A stretch of DNA of 64,000 bases, from NCBI RefSeq assembly GCF_001639745.1, contig NZ_LTAX01000006.1:1-64000 (forward strand), written 5' to 3'. Shown here one piece after another: positions 28,254 to 37,124 of this stretch. The notes under the pieces are model-generated. The model was not told the origin of the DNA and did not search any database. It was given only the letters and a program-made list of their open reading frames with translations. The DNA is from Marinomonas gallaica. GTDB taxonomy: Bacteria > Pseudomonadota > Gammaproteobacteria > Pseudomonadales > Marinomonadaceae. A program made the translations under genes and the position numbers. Each line of letters begins with the position of its first letter. The stretch's first letter is position 1.

Positions 28254-28733
28254 TTAATTTGGATGAAAAGTCATTGCCACACCATTTATACAATGGCGCA
28301 GGCCTGTAGGCTTTGGCCCGTCTTCGAAAATATGGCCCATGTGGCTGCCGCAGCGACGGCAATGCACTTCGGTGCGGGTCACGAACCAGCTGCGATCATC
28401 TTTGGTGCCGACCGCATTAGGTAGACTGTCGTAAAAGCTTGGCCAGCCGGTTCCGCTGTCAAATTTCGTTGCAGAATCATAAAGAGGTAGATCGCAACCT
28501 TTACAGTGGAACAGTCCTGTACGTTTTTCATCGTTAAGTGGGCTTGAGTAGGCACGTTCTGTGGCCTCTTCACGCATGACTTGGTATTCAAAGTCTGTCA
28601 GTAGTGTGCGCCATTCCGCCTCTGTTCTCGTTATTTCATAGTTGGCTTCGCTGACCGCTGATGCGATTGCAGTCATACCACGGCTCATTAGTGCCACGGC
28701 TAACGTGCCTTTTAAAAAGTGACGTCTGTTCAT
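28254..28733 (-). CDS. msrB: MsrB, peptide methionine (R)-S-oxide reductase, Tat-exported
   Basis: A 159-residue MsrB that reduces methionine-R-sulfoxide in proteins. The catalytic cysteine is Cys148 in GLRHCINGVAM, zinc ligands are Cys77/Cys80 (CKGC) and Cys125/Cys128 (CRRC), and the core GTGWPSFY is present. The N-terminus MNRRHFLKGTLAVALMS is a twin-arginine signal, so the enzyme should act in the periplasm, unlike cytoplasmic E. coli MsrB. It lies between the anti-sigma gene (with a terminator hairpin between) and the fasciclin lipoprotein, fitting an envelope oxidative-stress module. Confidence 0.95.
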   Translation of the reverse strand: MNRRHFLKGTLAVALMSRGMTAIASAVSEANYEITRTEAEWRTLLTDFEYQVMREEATERAYSSPLNDEKRTGLFHCKGCDLPLYDSATKFDSGTGWPSFYDSLPNAVGTKDDRSWFVTRTEVHCRRCGSHMGHIFEDGPKPTGLRHCINGVAMTFHPN

Positions 28734-28771
28734 GAGGTGACTCCTATTATCAATATACTTATAAGAGACGT

Positions 28772-28806
28772 AAAAAAAGCCAAGAAAGTTTCATCTCTCT
28801 TGGCTT
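28772..28806 (-). terminator. terminator after the anti-sigma gene (overlapping a possible msrB promoter)
   Basis: On the minus strand, arms AAGCCAAGA / TCTTGGCTT are followed by a T run. It ends the sigma/anti-sigma transcript. The hairpin loop contains GAAACTTTCT, a string that also occurs upstream of the fasciclin gene. Confidence 0.85.
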
Positions 28807-28846
28807 TAGACGCCGCAAAGTGCGTTTTTCTTACAGTGCTACTAAG

Positions 28847-29539
28847 TTAAAGTGCCACTGTGTCGGCGACGGCTAACACAGGCCCAGTGGGTTGTCCTGT
28901 CGGTGAACCTCCTTTAGGTTCTAAACTAATTGCCATATGCGCATTAGAGAGTCCGGCTAACCAGCTCACATCCAATGAAATCTCTTGGACATTGTTGATG
29001 TCTAAGACGCCCAAGGACATAGGCGCGCCATCACCAATCGCAACCCAAAGCTCATAATCTCCCTCTAACGAAGCGGAGCCTTGTAAAGGTTCGATACGCA
29101 ATTGCTTGTCGTCTACATCGACAAAGACATCAACCACCAGATCCGTTGTTTCAGACACTAAATGCGTTTGATAATTCGCTTCAAATTGAGCAGGAATGGC
29201 TAACCAAATGCCTACGGCTAATACCACGGCAGCCGCCATCGCCCATAAAGGCGACCGATATTTCTCTTTTTGGTCGAGTTTAGTTAAAGGAATCACGTCT
29301 GATTGTGCTTTTAGGTAGTTCTCTAGCTGGTGTTTAATGTGTTCTGGAGGAATACTTTCATCCCACTGATCCGACAAGTTTGCGAAATGTTCTGCCCAAT
29401 AAATATAGGCCGCTTTGGCAACAGGGTCCGTCTGCATTTTTTGTTCAAAGGCTTGCGCGTCAGCTGATGATAGCAGTCCTAATGTGTACTCGGCTGCGAT
29501 GACATGTTGTTCTGGTGATGAATTCATTGGCCCATACAC
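28847..29539 (-). CDS. membrane anti-sigma factor (RskA/ChrR-like)
   Basis: A 230-residue single-pass protein. The N-terminal cytoplasmic part (about 1-90) begins with EQHVIAAEYTLGLLSSADA, the RskA-type anti-sigma signature. A transmembrane helix follows at about 92-113, and the periplasmic C-terminal domain has the anti-sigma-K factor pattern (YELWVAIGDGAPMSLGVLD, ISLEPKGGSPTGQPTGPVL). It should bind and silence the ECF sigma factor whose gene overlaps its own by 16 bases. No zinc-binding anti-sigma motif (HxxxCxxC) is seen. Confidence 0.93.
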   Translation of the reverse strand: MYGPMNSSPEQHVIAAEYTLGLLSSADAQAFEQKMQTDPVAKAAYIYWAEHFANLSDQWDESIPPEHIKHQLENYLKAQSDVIPLTKLDQKEKYRSPLWAMAAAVVLAVGIWLAIPAQFEANYQTHLVSETTDLVVDVFVDVDDKQLRIEPLQGSASLEGDYELWVAIGDGAPMSLGVLDINNVQEISLDVSWLAGLSNAHMAISLEPKGGSPTGQPTGPVLAVADTVAL

Positions 29540-30066
29540 CCCTGTAGTTTGAGTAAGCTACGCCTTAACCAAGTCCGCATCGTGTTCAATGGAACAGAAA
29601 ATTGTTCTGCCAAATCGGCATAGCTTAACCCTTCTAAGTAAGCGCCTTTTACGGCATCGGCGCGGTCGGGCTCTAGTGTATTCAGACAGTCTTCCAATTG
29701 ACGTTGAGTTTGCGATGAATGGGCGCATTGCTCCGGGCCATCCTGCTGTGATTCCAGCTCATAGTCTTCCATGGATTCAGTCGGCTTGCTGGCTTGAGAT
29801 CGGCGTCGATCAATAGCGCTGTTACGTGCAATGGTAATCAGCCATGTCATTGGGCTTAGCCCATTTGACTGGTATTGAGCCGCCTTGTGCCAGATTTTAA
29901 TGTATGCCTCTTGAAGAACGTCTTGTGCTGTTGCCTCGTCCTCTAATACACGTAGACAAACCCCATAAAGTTTCGCGCTGGTGCAGTCATAAAGTTCAGA
30001 GAAGGCTTGTTGATTTCCTTTGGCTATGTCGATAAGCATTTGCTCGATCTCAGACAATTCGCGCAT
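29524..30066 (-). CDS. ECF sigma-70 factor (SigK-like)
   Basis: A 180-residue extracytoplasmic-function sigma factor. Region 2 (about 18-90) includes DEATAQDVLQEAYIKIW and MTWLITIARNSAIDRRR. Region 4 (about 122-178) has LEGLSYADLAEQFSVPLNTM followed by RTWLRRSLLKL, the helix-turn-helix for the -35 element. The linker holds an acidic Glu/Asp/Gln-rich insertion. It overlaps the anti-sigma gene by 16 bases, so the two are co-translated. Candidate targets are the msrB and fasciclin genes downstream. I saw no matching promoter upstream of the sigma gene itself. Confidence 0.95.
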   Translation of the reverse strand: MRELSEIEQMLIDIAKGNQQAFSELYDCTSAKLYGVCLRVLEDEATAQDVLQEAYIKIWHKAAQYQSNGLSPMTWLITIARNSAIDRRRSQASKPTESMEDYELESQQDGPEQCAHSSQTQRQLEDCLNTLEPDRADAVKGAYLEGLSYADLAEQFSVPLNTMRTWLRRSLLKLQGCMGQ

Positions 30067-30252
30067 GGAGCTTCCTTTTTAGAGTGATGTGGCCGATAAG
30101 GCATAGGTAGCTTACGCTGATAAGTGTAGATTAGATCAGAGTGGTTATTAGTATTAAAGACTGGCACAAACTTAGCAAGTCGCTTAGCATCTGCATCAGC
30201 GCCTATTTGCGGCGCATTACAATGTTTTTTAAAATCGTTAGGACATTAGAAC

Positions 30253-30825
30253 ATGCCAAAAGCCAGTGAAATTAAGCGTAATACAGCCGTTGATTACGAT
30301 GGTAAAACTTATATTGTGCGTGACATCGAGCGTTCGGTGCCACAGGGCCGTGCCGGAGGCAGTCTATATCGCATGCGTATGTATGACGTGGTGACTGGTC
30401 GTAAAATCGATGAGACATTCAAAGATTCAGAGATGCTAAACCTAGCAGACCTAATTCGTCGTCCAGCGATGTTTTCGTACATGGATGGCGACGACTTCGT
30501 CTTTATGGATCAAGAAGACTACACGCCTTATAACCTAAATAAAGAAGCGATTGCTGATGAAGCTTTGTTCTTCAATGAAGAAACGGCGGGTATTCAAGTG
30601 GTGTTGGTAAACGATGCGCCAGTCGCATTAGAACTACCGCAAGTGGTCGAGTTGACGGTAACAGAGACTGACCCATCCATTAAAGGTGCATCAGCAACGT
30701 CACGCACTAAGCCAGCATTATTGTCTACGGGTGCAACCATTCAAGTGCCTGAATACATCGGTACAAATGATCGTATCCGCGTGAATGTAGAAGAGCGCAA
30801 ATTCTCAGGCCGTGCTGAGAAGTAA
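30253..30825 (+). CDS. efpL: elongation factor P-like protein (EfpL/YeiP)
   Basis: A 190-residue EF-P paralogue. The KOW-like N-terminal domain has the loop [20 protein letters not shown], where EF-P carries the modified lysine but YeiP/EfpL has arginine. The OB domains and C-terminal [20 protein letters not shown] match the family. Like EF-P it should relieve ribosome stalling at difficult peptide bonds, probably without the lysine modification. The gene is alone, divergent from the sigma factor gene and followed by a terminator. Confidence 0.95.
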   Translation: MPKASEIKRNTAVDYDGKTYIVRDIERSVPQGRAGGSLYRMRMYDVVTGRKIDETFKDSEMLNLADLIRRPAMFSYMDGDDFVFMDQEDYTPYNLNKEAIADEALFFNEETAGIQVVLVNDAPVALELPQVVELTVTETDPSIKGASATSRTKPALLSTGATIQVPEYIGTNDRIRVNVEERKFSGRAEK

Positions 30826-30846
30826 CGCTAAAGAAGCTTAGTTTTA

Positions 30847-30876
30847 AAAGCCGTGACGGTCGTCACGGCTTTTTTA
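30847..30876. terminator. bidirectional terminator
   Basis: Arms AAAGCCGTGACG / CGTCACGGCTTT flanked by A and T runs. It lies between the convergent efpL and ABC exporter genes. Confidence 0.92.
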
Positions 30877-30884
30877 TGAGTGAT

Positions 30885-32720
30885 TTACTGGTAGCCCTTG
30901 GCTTGTAACGCGAACAAATGCGCGTACTGTCCCGCTTGTTCTAGTAATTGTTCATGGGTACCACGTTCTTTAATTTCACCGTGCTCCATGACAATGATTT
31001 CGTTGGCCAAGCGCACCGTCGAAAAACGGTGGGATATCAAAATTGCCATTTTGCTTTGGGTGTGCTCTTGAAAGTGAGCAAATATCTCGGCCTCCGCCGC
31101 GGCATCCATGGCTGAGGTGGGCTCGTCCAACACTAATATATCGGCTTTTTCGCGCATGAACGCGCGCGCTAGGGCGATCTTTTGCCACTGGCCACCGGAG
31201 AGCTCTTGTCCGCCTTTGAACCAGCGCCCTAATTGTGTGTGGTAGCCATCGCTTAAGTCCCCTATGAAGTCTGTGGCTTTGCCCAACTCTGCTGCTTGGT
31301 GCCAGCCGTCTTCATCATGAAAACGTGTTTCATCTCCAGCACCGATGTTCTCACCGACGATAAATTGATAGCGAACAAAATCTTGAAAGATCACACCAAT
31401 ACGAGTCAGTAGGGCCTGTTCATCCCAGTCTTTTAGATCCAAGCCATCCAATAGGATACGACCATGTGTCGGTTGGTAAAGGCGGGTAAGCAGCTTTATT
31501 AACGTGGTTTTGCCTGAACCATTTTCGCCGACAATGGCAAGACTGGTGCCTGGGCGAATGTGTAAATCAACATTGTTTAACGATGGCGCAGGATTTCCCG
31601 GATAAGAGAAGCTAACTTGCTCAAAACGGATGCCATCCCCCGGCTGAGGGCCAACTGTTTGCCCAATTTGACTTGCTAGCGTTGGCTGTTCAAGGTATTC
31701 GTATAGGTTTGATAAATACAGGTTGTCTTCGTACATACCGCTAATACTGGTTAACGAAGAAGCCACCGCACCTTGGCCTTGCTTAAACAGTAATAAGTAC
31801 ATGGTCATTTGACCAAGCGTAACGGCACCGATGACCGTCGAAGTGACGATCCAACCATAAGCACTATAAAACACTAAGGTACCGATAAACCCAAGTGCAA
31901 AGCCCCATGTTTCGCGGCGTACTATTAAGCGTTTGTTCTCACGAAACAGCTTTAAAAATATGTCTCGATAACGCCCTAGAAAACGTTTGCTCAGCTGGTA
32001 AAGGCGCACTTCCTTAATATTGTCTTCGCGTGCCAGCAAAGTCTCTAAGTAGTTTTGCTGGCGAAATTCCGGCGAACGCCAGCGAGCTAATAGAAACGCA
32101 TCGCCACTGAATTTCGCTTCGGCAATAAACGCAGGCAACGCACCCAACACTAATAGTACTAATGCCCATGGCGAAAACTGCCATAGCAAAACAGCAAAAC
32201 TGATCAAAGAGATGCCATTCTGCAATAAGGCGAACGTTTTGTTGACCAATGCCAGCGGGCGGCTTGAGGCTTCTCGGCGGGCGCGAACCAGCTTGTCATA
32301 AAATTCAGAGTCTTCGAATTGCGCCAGTGAAAGGGATTGTGCTTTCTCCAAAATAGTCATATTGACGCGTTGACCTAATAGCTCTCGTAAAATCGCCTGC
32401 AACGCTGCCAACCCTCGTTGACTGCCACTCATAATCAGCACAATAAAGGCTTCGATCATGACGTAATAGAGTGCCGGGAAGTAATCAATGGTCCCGGTGG
32501 TTTGATAGCTGTCCATGGCGGCGACCACGGCATCGACAATCAGTTGTCCCACATACGCCATAGCGGCCGGAAGCACCCCTGCAATTAACGTTAGAACAGC
32601 GAGGCCAATGGTCAGCTGGGAGGAGGTGGCCCACACCAATTCCAGTGCGCGTTTGCTGTAACGGAACACGCCAAGCATGTTCATATCAATAGTATTGCGG
32701 TTAGCATTTGCGCGTTTCAT
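30885..32720 (-). CDS. ABC exporter, fused permease and ATPase
   Basis: About 611 residues. The N-terminal about 330 residues form a six-helix transmembrane domain. The C-terminal ATPase has Walker A GENGSGKTT, signature LSGGQWQKIALARA and Walker B ILVLDEPTSAMDA. This is a type IV exporter half-transporter that should work as a homodimer. The substrate (lipid, peptide or drug) is not readable. I chose the start at 32720, which has AGGA nine bases upstream. A TTG at 32792 would add 24 residues without a ribosome site. It is single, and divergent from the cobalamin operon. Confidence 0.9.
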   Translation of the reverse strand: MKRANANRNTIDMNMLGVFRYSKRALELVWATSSQLTIGLAVLTLIAGVLPAAMAYVGQLIVDAVVAAMDSYQTTGTIDYFPALYYVMIEAFIVLIMSGSQRGLAALQAILRELLGQRVNMTILEKAQSLSLAQFEDSEFYDKLVRARREASSRPLALVNKTFALLQNGISLISFAVLLWQFSPWALVLLVLGALPAFIAEAKFSGDAFLLARWRSPEFRQQNYLETLLAREDNIKEVRLYQLSKRFLGRYRDIFLKLFRENKRLIVRRETWGFALGFIGTLVFYSAYGWIVTSTVIGAVTLGQMTMYLLLFKQGQGAVASSLTSISGMYEDNLYLSNLYEYLEQPTLASQIGQTVGPQPGDGIRFEQVSFSYPGNPAPSLNNVDLHIRPGTSLAIVGENGSGKTTLIKLLTRLYQPTHGRILLDGLDLKDWDEQALLTRIGVIFQDFVRYQFIVGENIGAGDETRFHDEDGWHQAAELGKATDFIGDLSDGYHTQLGRWFKGGQELSGGQWQKIALARAFMREKADILVLDEPTSAMDAAAEAEIFAHFQEHTQSKMAILISHRFSTVRLANEIIVMEHGEIKERGTHEQLLEQAGQYAHLFALQAKGYQ

Positions 32721-32860
32721 GTAAAGCGTTCCTGTGAGCCTGAACAGATGTTCGTATTGTAACGCTATCCGGGTGTCATCGAATACACTCAAGTCATGGC
32801 GCGCGTTTTCAATTTGACTTGGTTTCAGGGCGCCGCTAAGGTTCGAGATTCGTTTTACAC

Positions 32861-32884
32861 AAAGGCTTCAAGAGTGAAGCCTTT
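32861..32884 (+). promoter_or_regulatory. perfect leader hairpin before the cobalamin operon
   Basis: A perfect 10-base stem, AAAGGCTTCA / TGAAGCCTTT, with a four-base loop AGAG, 13 bases before the first start codon of the operon. It lies between divergent genes, so it is not needed as a read-through terminator. A TTGACT at 32814-32819 may be the -35 box of the operon promoter. A role as leader attenuator is inferred. Confidence 0.5.
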
Positions 32885-32897
32885 TCGGTAGGTACTC

Positions 32898-34643
32898 ATG
32901 GCAGATGTGATGTTCAGTAACTTTCCATTCACCGCGGTAGCAGGGCAAGACACTCTGAAATTGGCGTTGATTCTAAGCGCTATTAACCCTCGTATTGGTG
33001 GGGTATTGATTGCCGGTCCCCGTGGCAGTGCCAAGTCAACATTGGCCCGAGGGTTAGCCGGAGTCATGCCTCAACACGATGCATTGGATACGCCATTTGT
33101 CACCTTGCCGTTAGGCGCGACGGAAGATCGATTACTTGGCTCATTAGACATCGACGCGGTACTTAATGACAAACACGTCAGGTTTCAAGCTGGGTTGTTG
33201 GCCAAAGCCGATCAAGGCATCCTGTATGTCGATGAAGTGAATCTATTGCCTGACAGCCTAGTGGATGTACTGTTGGATGTCAGCGCCAGTGGCGTTAACC
33301 GAGTAGAGCGAGATGGCGTCAGCCACGAACATAAAGCCCGATTTGTGCTGGTGGGCACCATGAACCCCGAAGAAGGCGAATTGCGTCCGCAATTAAAAGA
33401 TCGCTTTGGTCTTATGGTGTCTTTATCGAATCAATACAGCTTAGAGGAACGCGTGCAAATTGTCCGATTACGGGATGAATATGACCAAGACCCAAAAGGT
33501 TTTTGCGATGCCTTTAAATACAAACAGCGCAATTTACGCCAAAGTATTAACCAAGCCAAAACACGCTTAACAAAGATTAAGTGTGCCGATGCTTTACGCA
33601 TGGATATTGCCAGCCGCTGCCAAGATGCAAACGTTGACGGTGTGCGAGCTGACATTGTCTGGGTTCGGGCCGCTGTCGCTCATGCCGCATGGCGAGGTAC
33701 GGACACCGTTTCCATTGACGATGTACAAGCAGTTGAAGAGTTTGTGTTAGCTCATCGTCGTCAGCAAGCTCAGGCTCCTAAAAGCTCCGCGCCTCCTAGC
33801 TCACCGCCACCGAGTTCAAGGCGCCCGCCAGAGTCGAAGCAGGAGGAAGCAACGCCGGGAAAGTCTTTACCTTCACCGCAGAATGAATCTGAATCTGTTG
33901 GTGAGTTTGGTAGTATGCCCCCTGAACTACAAACGACCCAAGACGTGCTTGGGCTAAGTACCGGATTGTTTAGCGAAGCTGTGGTTCGACCGTCCCTTTA
34001 TGGCTCCTTCGGTGCTGGCAAACAGCGTGGGGGAAATCAAGGTGGCACTCGTCAAGGCAAGCGGCAAACCGGCGCTATTGATATGGCGCAAACGCTGCGT
34101 AGCAGTTTAGGACAATGGCCTCCGCAACAATTAGTGCGGCGTAAAGGCCGTGAGGGCAAAGTGGTTTTGCATTGTATTTTGCTAGATACTTCCGGTTCTA
34201 CGTTGAGTGATCAGACCTTTGCTAAAGCCAAAGGGGTGGTACTCGACATTGCTGAGCGCGCCTATTTGCAACGAGAAAGGATCAGTATTTTAGGGTTTGG
34301 TGGCGAGCAGGTCGATTGGTTGCTACCACAGGTACGTGCTCCACACAGTATTCGCACTCAACTCGATGTGTTCACAGCCGGAGGCGGTACGCCCATCAAT
34401 CAAGCGCTTGAGGATGCTGAGCGCTACTTGGCTCAAGTCAAACATCAACAGCCAGATTTAGAAGTGTACAGTTATATTTTGACCGATGGGCGAGTCACAG
34501 GTGCTTTTGCGAACCAATCATGGCCGGGACAATTGACTGTCGTAGACACAGAGCTCGCATCGGTTAAGCGTGGTCGTGCTCAGGAGTTGGCGCAAGCCAT
34601 GTCGGCCGTTTACATTCCATTAAGCAACCTACTTGCTCCATAG
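32898..34643 (+). CDS. fused chelatase AAA+ / VWA protein (ChlI-ChlD type), probable cobaltochelatase subunit
   Basis: A 581-residue fusion. The N-terminal AAA+ ATPase (about 1-290) has Walker A GPRGSAKSTLARG and GILYVDEVNLLPD. A Pro/Ser/Gln-rich linker (about 295-345) leads to a C-terminal von Willebrand A domain (about 410-580) with the MIDAS motif DTSGSTLS. This layout is that of ChlI plus ChlD of magnesium chelatase, and such fusions occur beside cobalamin genes where they act as the motor for CobN in cobalt insertion. No photosynthesis gene is near, and the cobalamin operon follows, so a cobaltochelatase role is favoured. Confidence 0.9.
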   Translation: MADVMFSNFPFTAVAGQDTLKLALILSAINPRIGGVLIAGPRGSAKSTLARGLAGVMPQHDALDTPFVTLPLGATEDRLLGSLDIDAVLNDKHVRFQAGLLAKADQGILYVDEVNLLPDSLVDVLLDVSASGVNRVERDGVSHEHKARFVLVGTMNPEEGELRPQLKDRFGLMVSLSNQYSLEERVQIVRLRDEYDQDPKGFCDAFKYKQRNLRQSINQAKTRLTKIKCADALRMDIASRCQDANVDGVRADIVWVRAAVAHAAWRGTDTVSIDDVQAVEEFVLAHRRQQAQAPKSSAPPSSPPPSSRRPPESKQEEATPGKSLPSPQNESESVGEFGSMPPELQTTQDVLGLSTGLFSEAVVRPSLYGSFGAGKQRGGNQGGTRQGKRQTGAIDMAQTLRSSLGQWPPQQLVRRKGREGKVVLHCILLDTSGSTLSDQTFAKAKGVVLDIAERAYLQRERISILGFGGEQVDWLLPQVRAPHSIRTQLDVFTAGGGTPINQALEDAERYLAQVKHQQPDLEVYSYILTDGRVTGAFANQSWPGQLTVVDTELASVKRGRAQELAQAMSAVYIPLSNLLAP

Positions 34644-34667
34644 CAACTTTCAATAGAAGTGATGACA

Positions 34668-35996
34668 ATGACAACAAACGTGGCCTATTGCCCCGCATTA
34701 TTTTTAACTGCTCCGGCGTCTAACCAAGGCAAAACCACCATTACTGCGGCATTAGCACGTTACTTTACCGAGCAGGGGAAAGTGGTACGTGTGTTTAAAA
34801 CCGGTCCAGACTATCTTGATCCACAGATTTTAGCGCAAGCCTCCAAGCAGCCTGTTGAGCAATTGGATATTTGGATGGCTGGAGACGAGTATTGTCAAAA
34901 AATGCTGTTTGACGCTGCGCAAGAAGCGGATTTAATCTTGGTGGAAGGCGCGATGGGCATGTTTGATGGAGAGCCCTCAAGCGCCGATTTGGCGGCACGA
35001 TTCAAGATACCCGTAGCGATTGTTATGGATGTTCAAGGGATGGCGCAAACGGCCGCTGCGGTAGCAACTGGCTTGGCAAATTTTCGCGATGATGTGACAG
35101 TCGCAGGGTTGATCGCCAACCGTTGTGGCAGTGAGCGTCATGCGCAATTGATCCGTGATGCCTTGCCTAAGAACTTACCGTTATTAAACAGTCTGAAGCG
35201 CAATGATGAAGTGACGCTGCCTGAGCGTCATTTGGGATTGGTTCAGGCGTCAGAGGTTGGCGATGAGCTAGAGGCGTGTTTTAGTGCCGCCGTTCGTTGG
35301 TTAAGTGAAACCGAAGATACCAGTTTATTAACCCTCCCAGAACCGATCGCATTTTATGCGCCAGAAGGAGCGCCTCAAGCAGACGTAGGTACACCGTTGC
35401 AGGGCAAAACGATCGCTGTTGCTAAAGACGAAGCCTTTAGCTTTATCTACGATGCCAACCTGCGCGTGTTGCAAGCCCTAGGTGCACAGGTGACGTTCTT
35501 TTCACCGTTGCGAGACCGATTGTTGCCGCCAGCGGATGCGCTATGGTTACCGGGTGGCTATCCGGAATTGCATGCGCAAAAGCTTTCTGAAAATCGAGTC
35601 ATGTCAGATCAAATCCAAACCTTCTTTGCCGCAAATAAACCGATATTAGCGGAGTGCGGTGGGCTGCTGTATTGCTTAGAAACCTTGACTGACTTGGAGC
35701 ATAACACCTATCCAATGTTGGGATTGATTCAAGGTGACGGCGCCATGCGTGGTAAGCGGGGTTGCCAAGGTATGCAAACCGCTGCGTTACCAGAAGGAGA
35801 CATTCGCGCTCATGCGCATCATCGTTCTTTAAGTGAAAATACGCCTGAGCCGCTCAGTCATGGCCGTCGCCAACGACATCCAGCGCCGGGGGAGCCTATT
35901 TTTCGCGACAAAGGACTGACGGCCAGTTACCTGCATTTATTCTTTGCCTCGAACTTTGCCGCCACAGCCGCGCTGTTTCTTGGCGAGAGTGAGTAA
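34668..35996 (+). CDS. cobB: cobyrinic acid a,c-diamide synthase
   Basis: A 442-residue CobB/CbiA, which amidates corrin side chains a and c using glutamine and ATP. The N-terminal P-loop-like segment is APASNQGKTTITAALARYF. The C-terminal class I glutamine amidotransferase domain has WLPGGYPELHA and the nucleophile cysteine in LAECGGLLYCLE. I chose ATG 34668, with AGAAG eight bases upstream, over ATG 34662, which is too close to it. Whether it works on hydrogenobyrinate or cobyrinate depends on the order of cobalt insertion. It lies 24 bases after the chelatase fusion. Confidence 0.94.
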   Translation: MTTNVAYCPALFLTAPASNQGKTTITAALARYFTEQGKVVRVFKTGPDYLDPQILAQASKQPVEQLDIWMAGDEYCQKMLFDAAQEADLILVEGAMGMFDGEPSSADLAARFKIPVAIVMDVQGMAQTAAAVATGLANFRDDVTVAGLIANRCGSERHAQLIRDALPKNLPLLNSLKRNDEVTLPERHLGLVQASEVGDELEACFSAAVRWLSETEDTSLLTLPEPIAFYAPEGAPQADVGTPLQGKTIAVAKDEAFSFIYDANLRVLQALGAQVTFFSPLRDRLLPPADALWLPGGYPELHAQKLSENRVMSDQIQTFFAANKPILAECGGLLYCLETLTDLEHNTYPMLGLIQGDGAMRGKRGCQGMQTAALPEGDIRAHAHHRSLSENTPEPLSHGRRQRHPAPGEPIFRDKGLTASYLHLFFASNFAATAALFLGESE

Positions 35997-36002
35997 TACG
36001 GT

Positions 36003-37124
36003 ATGTGGCCGGAAAGCAGTGAGCAAGCCAAACCTCTTCGGTCAGGGTTGACGACAGGGGCATGTGCCACCGCCTGCAGCGTTGCTGCAGCGATGGTGTT
36101 GTTGGGCAAAACGCAACCAGAGCAAGTGTTTATCACGTTGCCTAAAGGGCAAGAGGTGCCGCTTACTATCACGTCTTACGAGGTTCATAACAACAGCGTG
36201 ACGGCATCTACTGTTAAAGATGCGGGCGATGATCCTGATGTGACACATGGTGCCACGGTTTGGGTGACAATAGCGCTTACGCCACAAACAGGCATTCAGT
36301 TTGCAGCAGGGCAAGGGGTTGGTATCGTCACTCGCACAGGATTACTGCTTGATGTGGGCGAACCGGCCATTAATCCGGTACCACGTAAAATGATCTCAGA
36401 CCATTTAACAGCCTTGGCTAAAGAGCAAGCCTATTTAGGTGGGTTTAAAGTGACGGTTGGCGTTGAAAAGGGTGAGCAGATCGCGCTGAAAACCATGAAC
36501 CCTCGTTTAGGGATAGTGGGGGGGATTTCGATTCTTGGGACAACGGGAATTGTGCGTCCGTTTTCCTGTGGTGCTTACATCGCATCGATTCAACAGGGGG
36601 TTGATGTGGCGCGTGCCAATGGTCATCATCACATTGCCGCGACAACGGGAAATGCCAGTGAAACGGCCATTCGCGAGCGTGATGCTTTAGAGGATATGGC
36701 CTTAATCGAAATGGGTGACTTTATTGGCGCATTACTCAAGCATGTGAGGCGTCTTGAAAATCAAACAATGCATTTAAACAAACTGACGATTTGCGGTGGT
36801 TTTGGAAAAATCAGCAAATTGGCTCAGCAGCACATGGATTTAAACTCGCGTGCATCCTCGATCGATTTAATGTCCTTAGCTGAATTGGCGAGTACGCTGG
36901 GAGGCAGTGAATCCCTGAAAAAGACAATGTCTCAGGCGAATACCAGTGTCGAAGCTTTGACGTTTGCTCAGGCTGAAGCGCTGCCGTTGGCGGATGCGGT
37001 TTGTCAGCAGGCACTCGACTTTTGTCGACGATTTATACCTTCGCATATGGATTTAGAGGTACTGGCCATAGACCGTAAAGGGCAGTTTGTTGGGCAAGCC
37101 ATTGAGCCAAAGGGGCGGTTATGA
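36003..37124 (+). CDS. cbiD: CbiD, cobalt-precorrin C1-methyltransferase
   Basis: A 373-residue CbiD, responsible for C1 methylation after ring contraction. The N-terminus PLRSGLTTGACATACSVAAA is diagnostic, as are DAGDDPDVTHGATVWVT, the GGISILGTTGIVRPFS block and the C-terminal region. CbiD substitutes for CobF in many genomes, including pseudomonads. It starts six bases after cobB and overlaps cobK by four bases (ATGA), which indicates translational coupling. Confidence 0.95.
   Translation: MWPESSEQAKPLRSGLTTGACATACSVAAAMVLLGKTQPEQVFITLPKGQEVPLTITSYEVHNNSVTASTVKDAGDDPDVTHGATVWVTIALTPQTGIQFAAGQGVGIVTRTGLLLDVGEPAINPVPRKMISDHLTALAKEQAYLGGFKVTVGVEKGEQIALKTMNPRLGIVGGISILGTTGIVRPFSCGAYIASIQQGVDVARANGHHHIAATTGNASETAIRERDALEDMALIEMGDFIGALLKHVRRLENQTMHLNKLTICGGFGKISKLAQQHMDLNSRASSIDLMSLAELASTLGGSESLKKTMSQANTSVEALTFAQAEALPLADAVCQQALDFCRRFIPSHMDLEVLAIDRKGQFVGQAIEPKGRL

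Noticed and set aside
32793..32897. Cobalamin riboswitch before the cobalamin operon
   Set aside because: The gap is too short for the full aptamer and the conserved B12-box was not seen. A simple hairpin is present instead.
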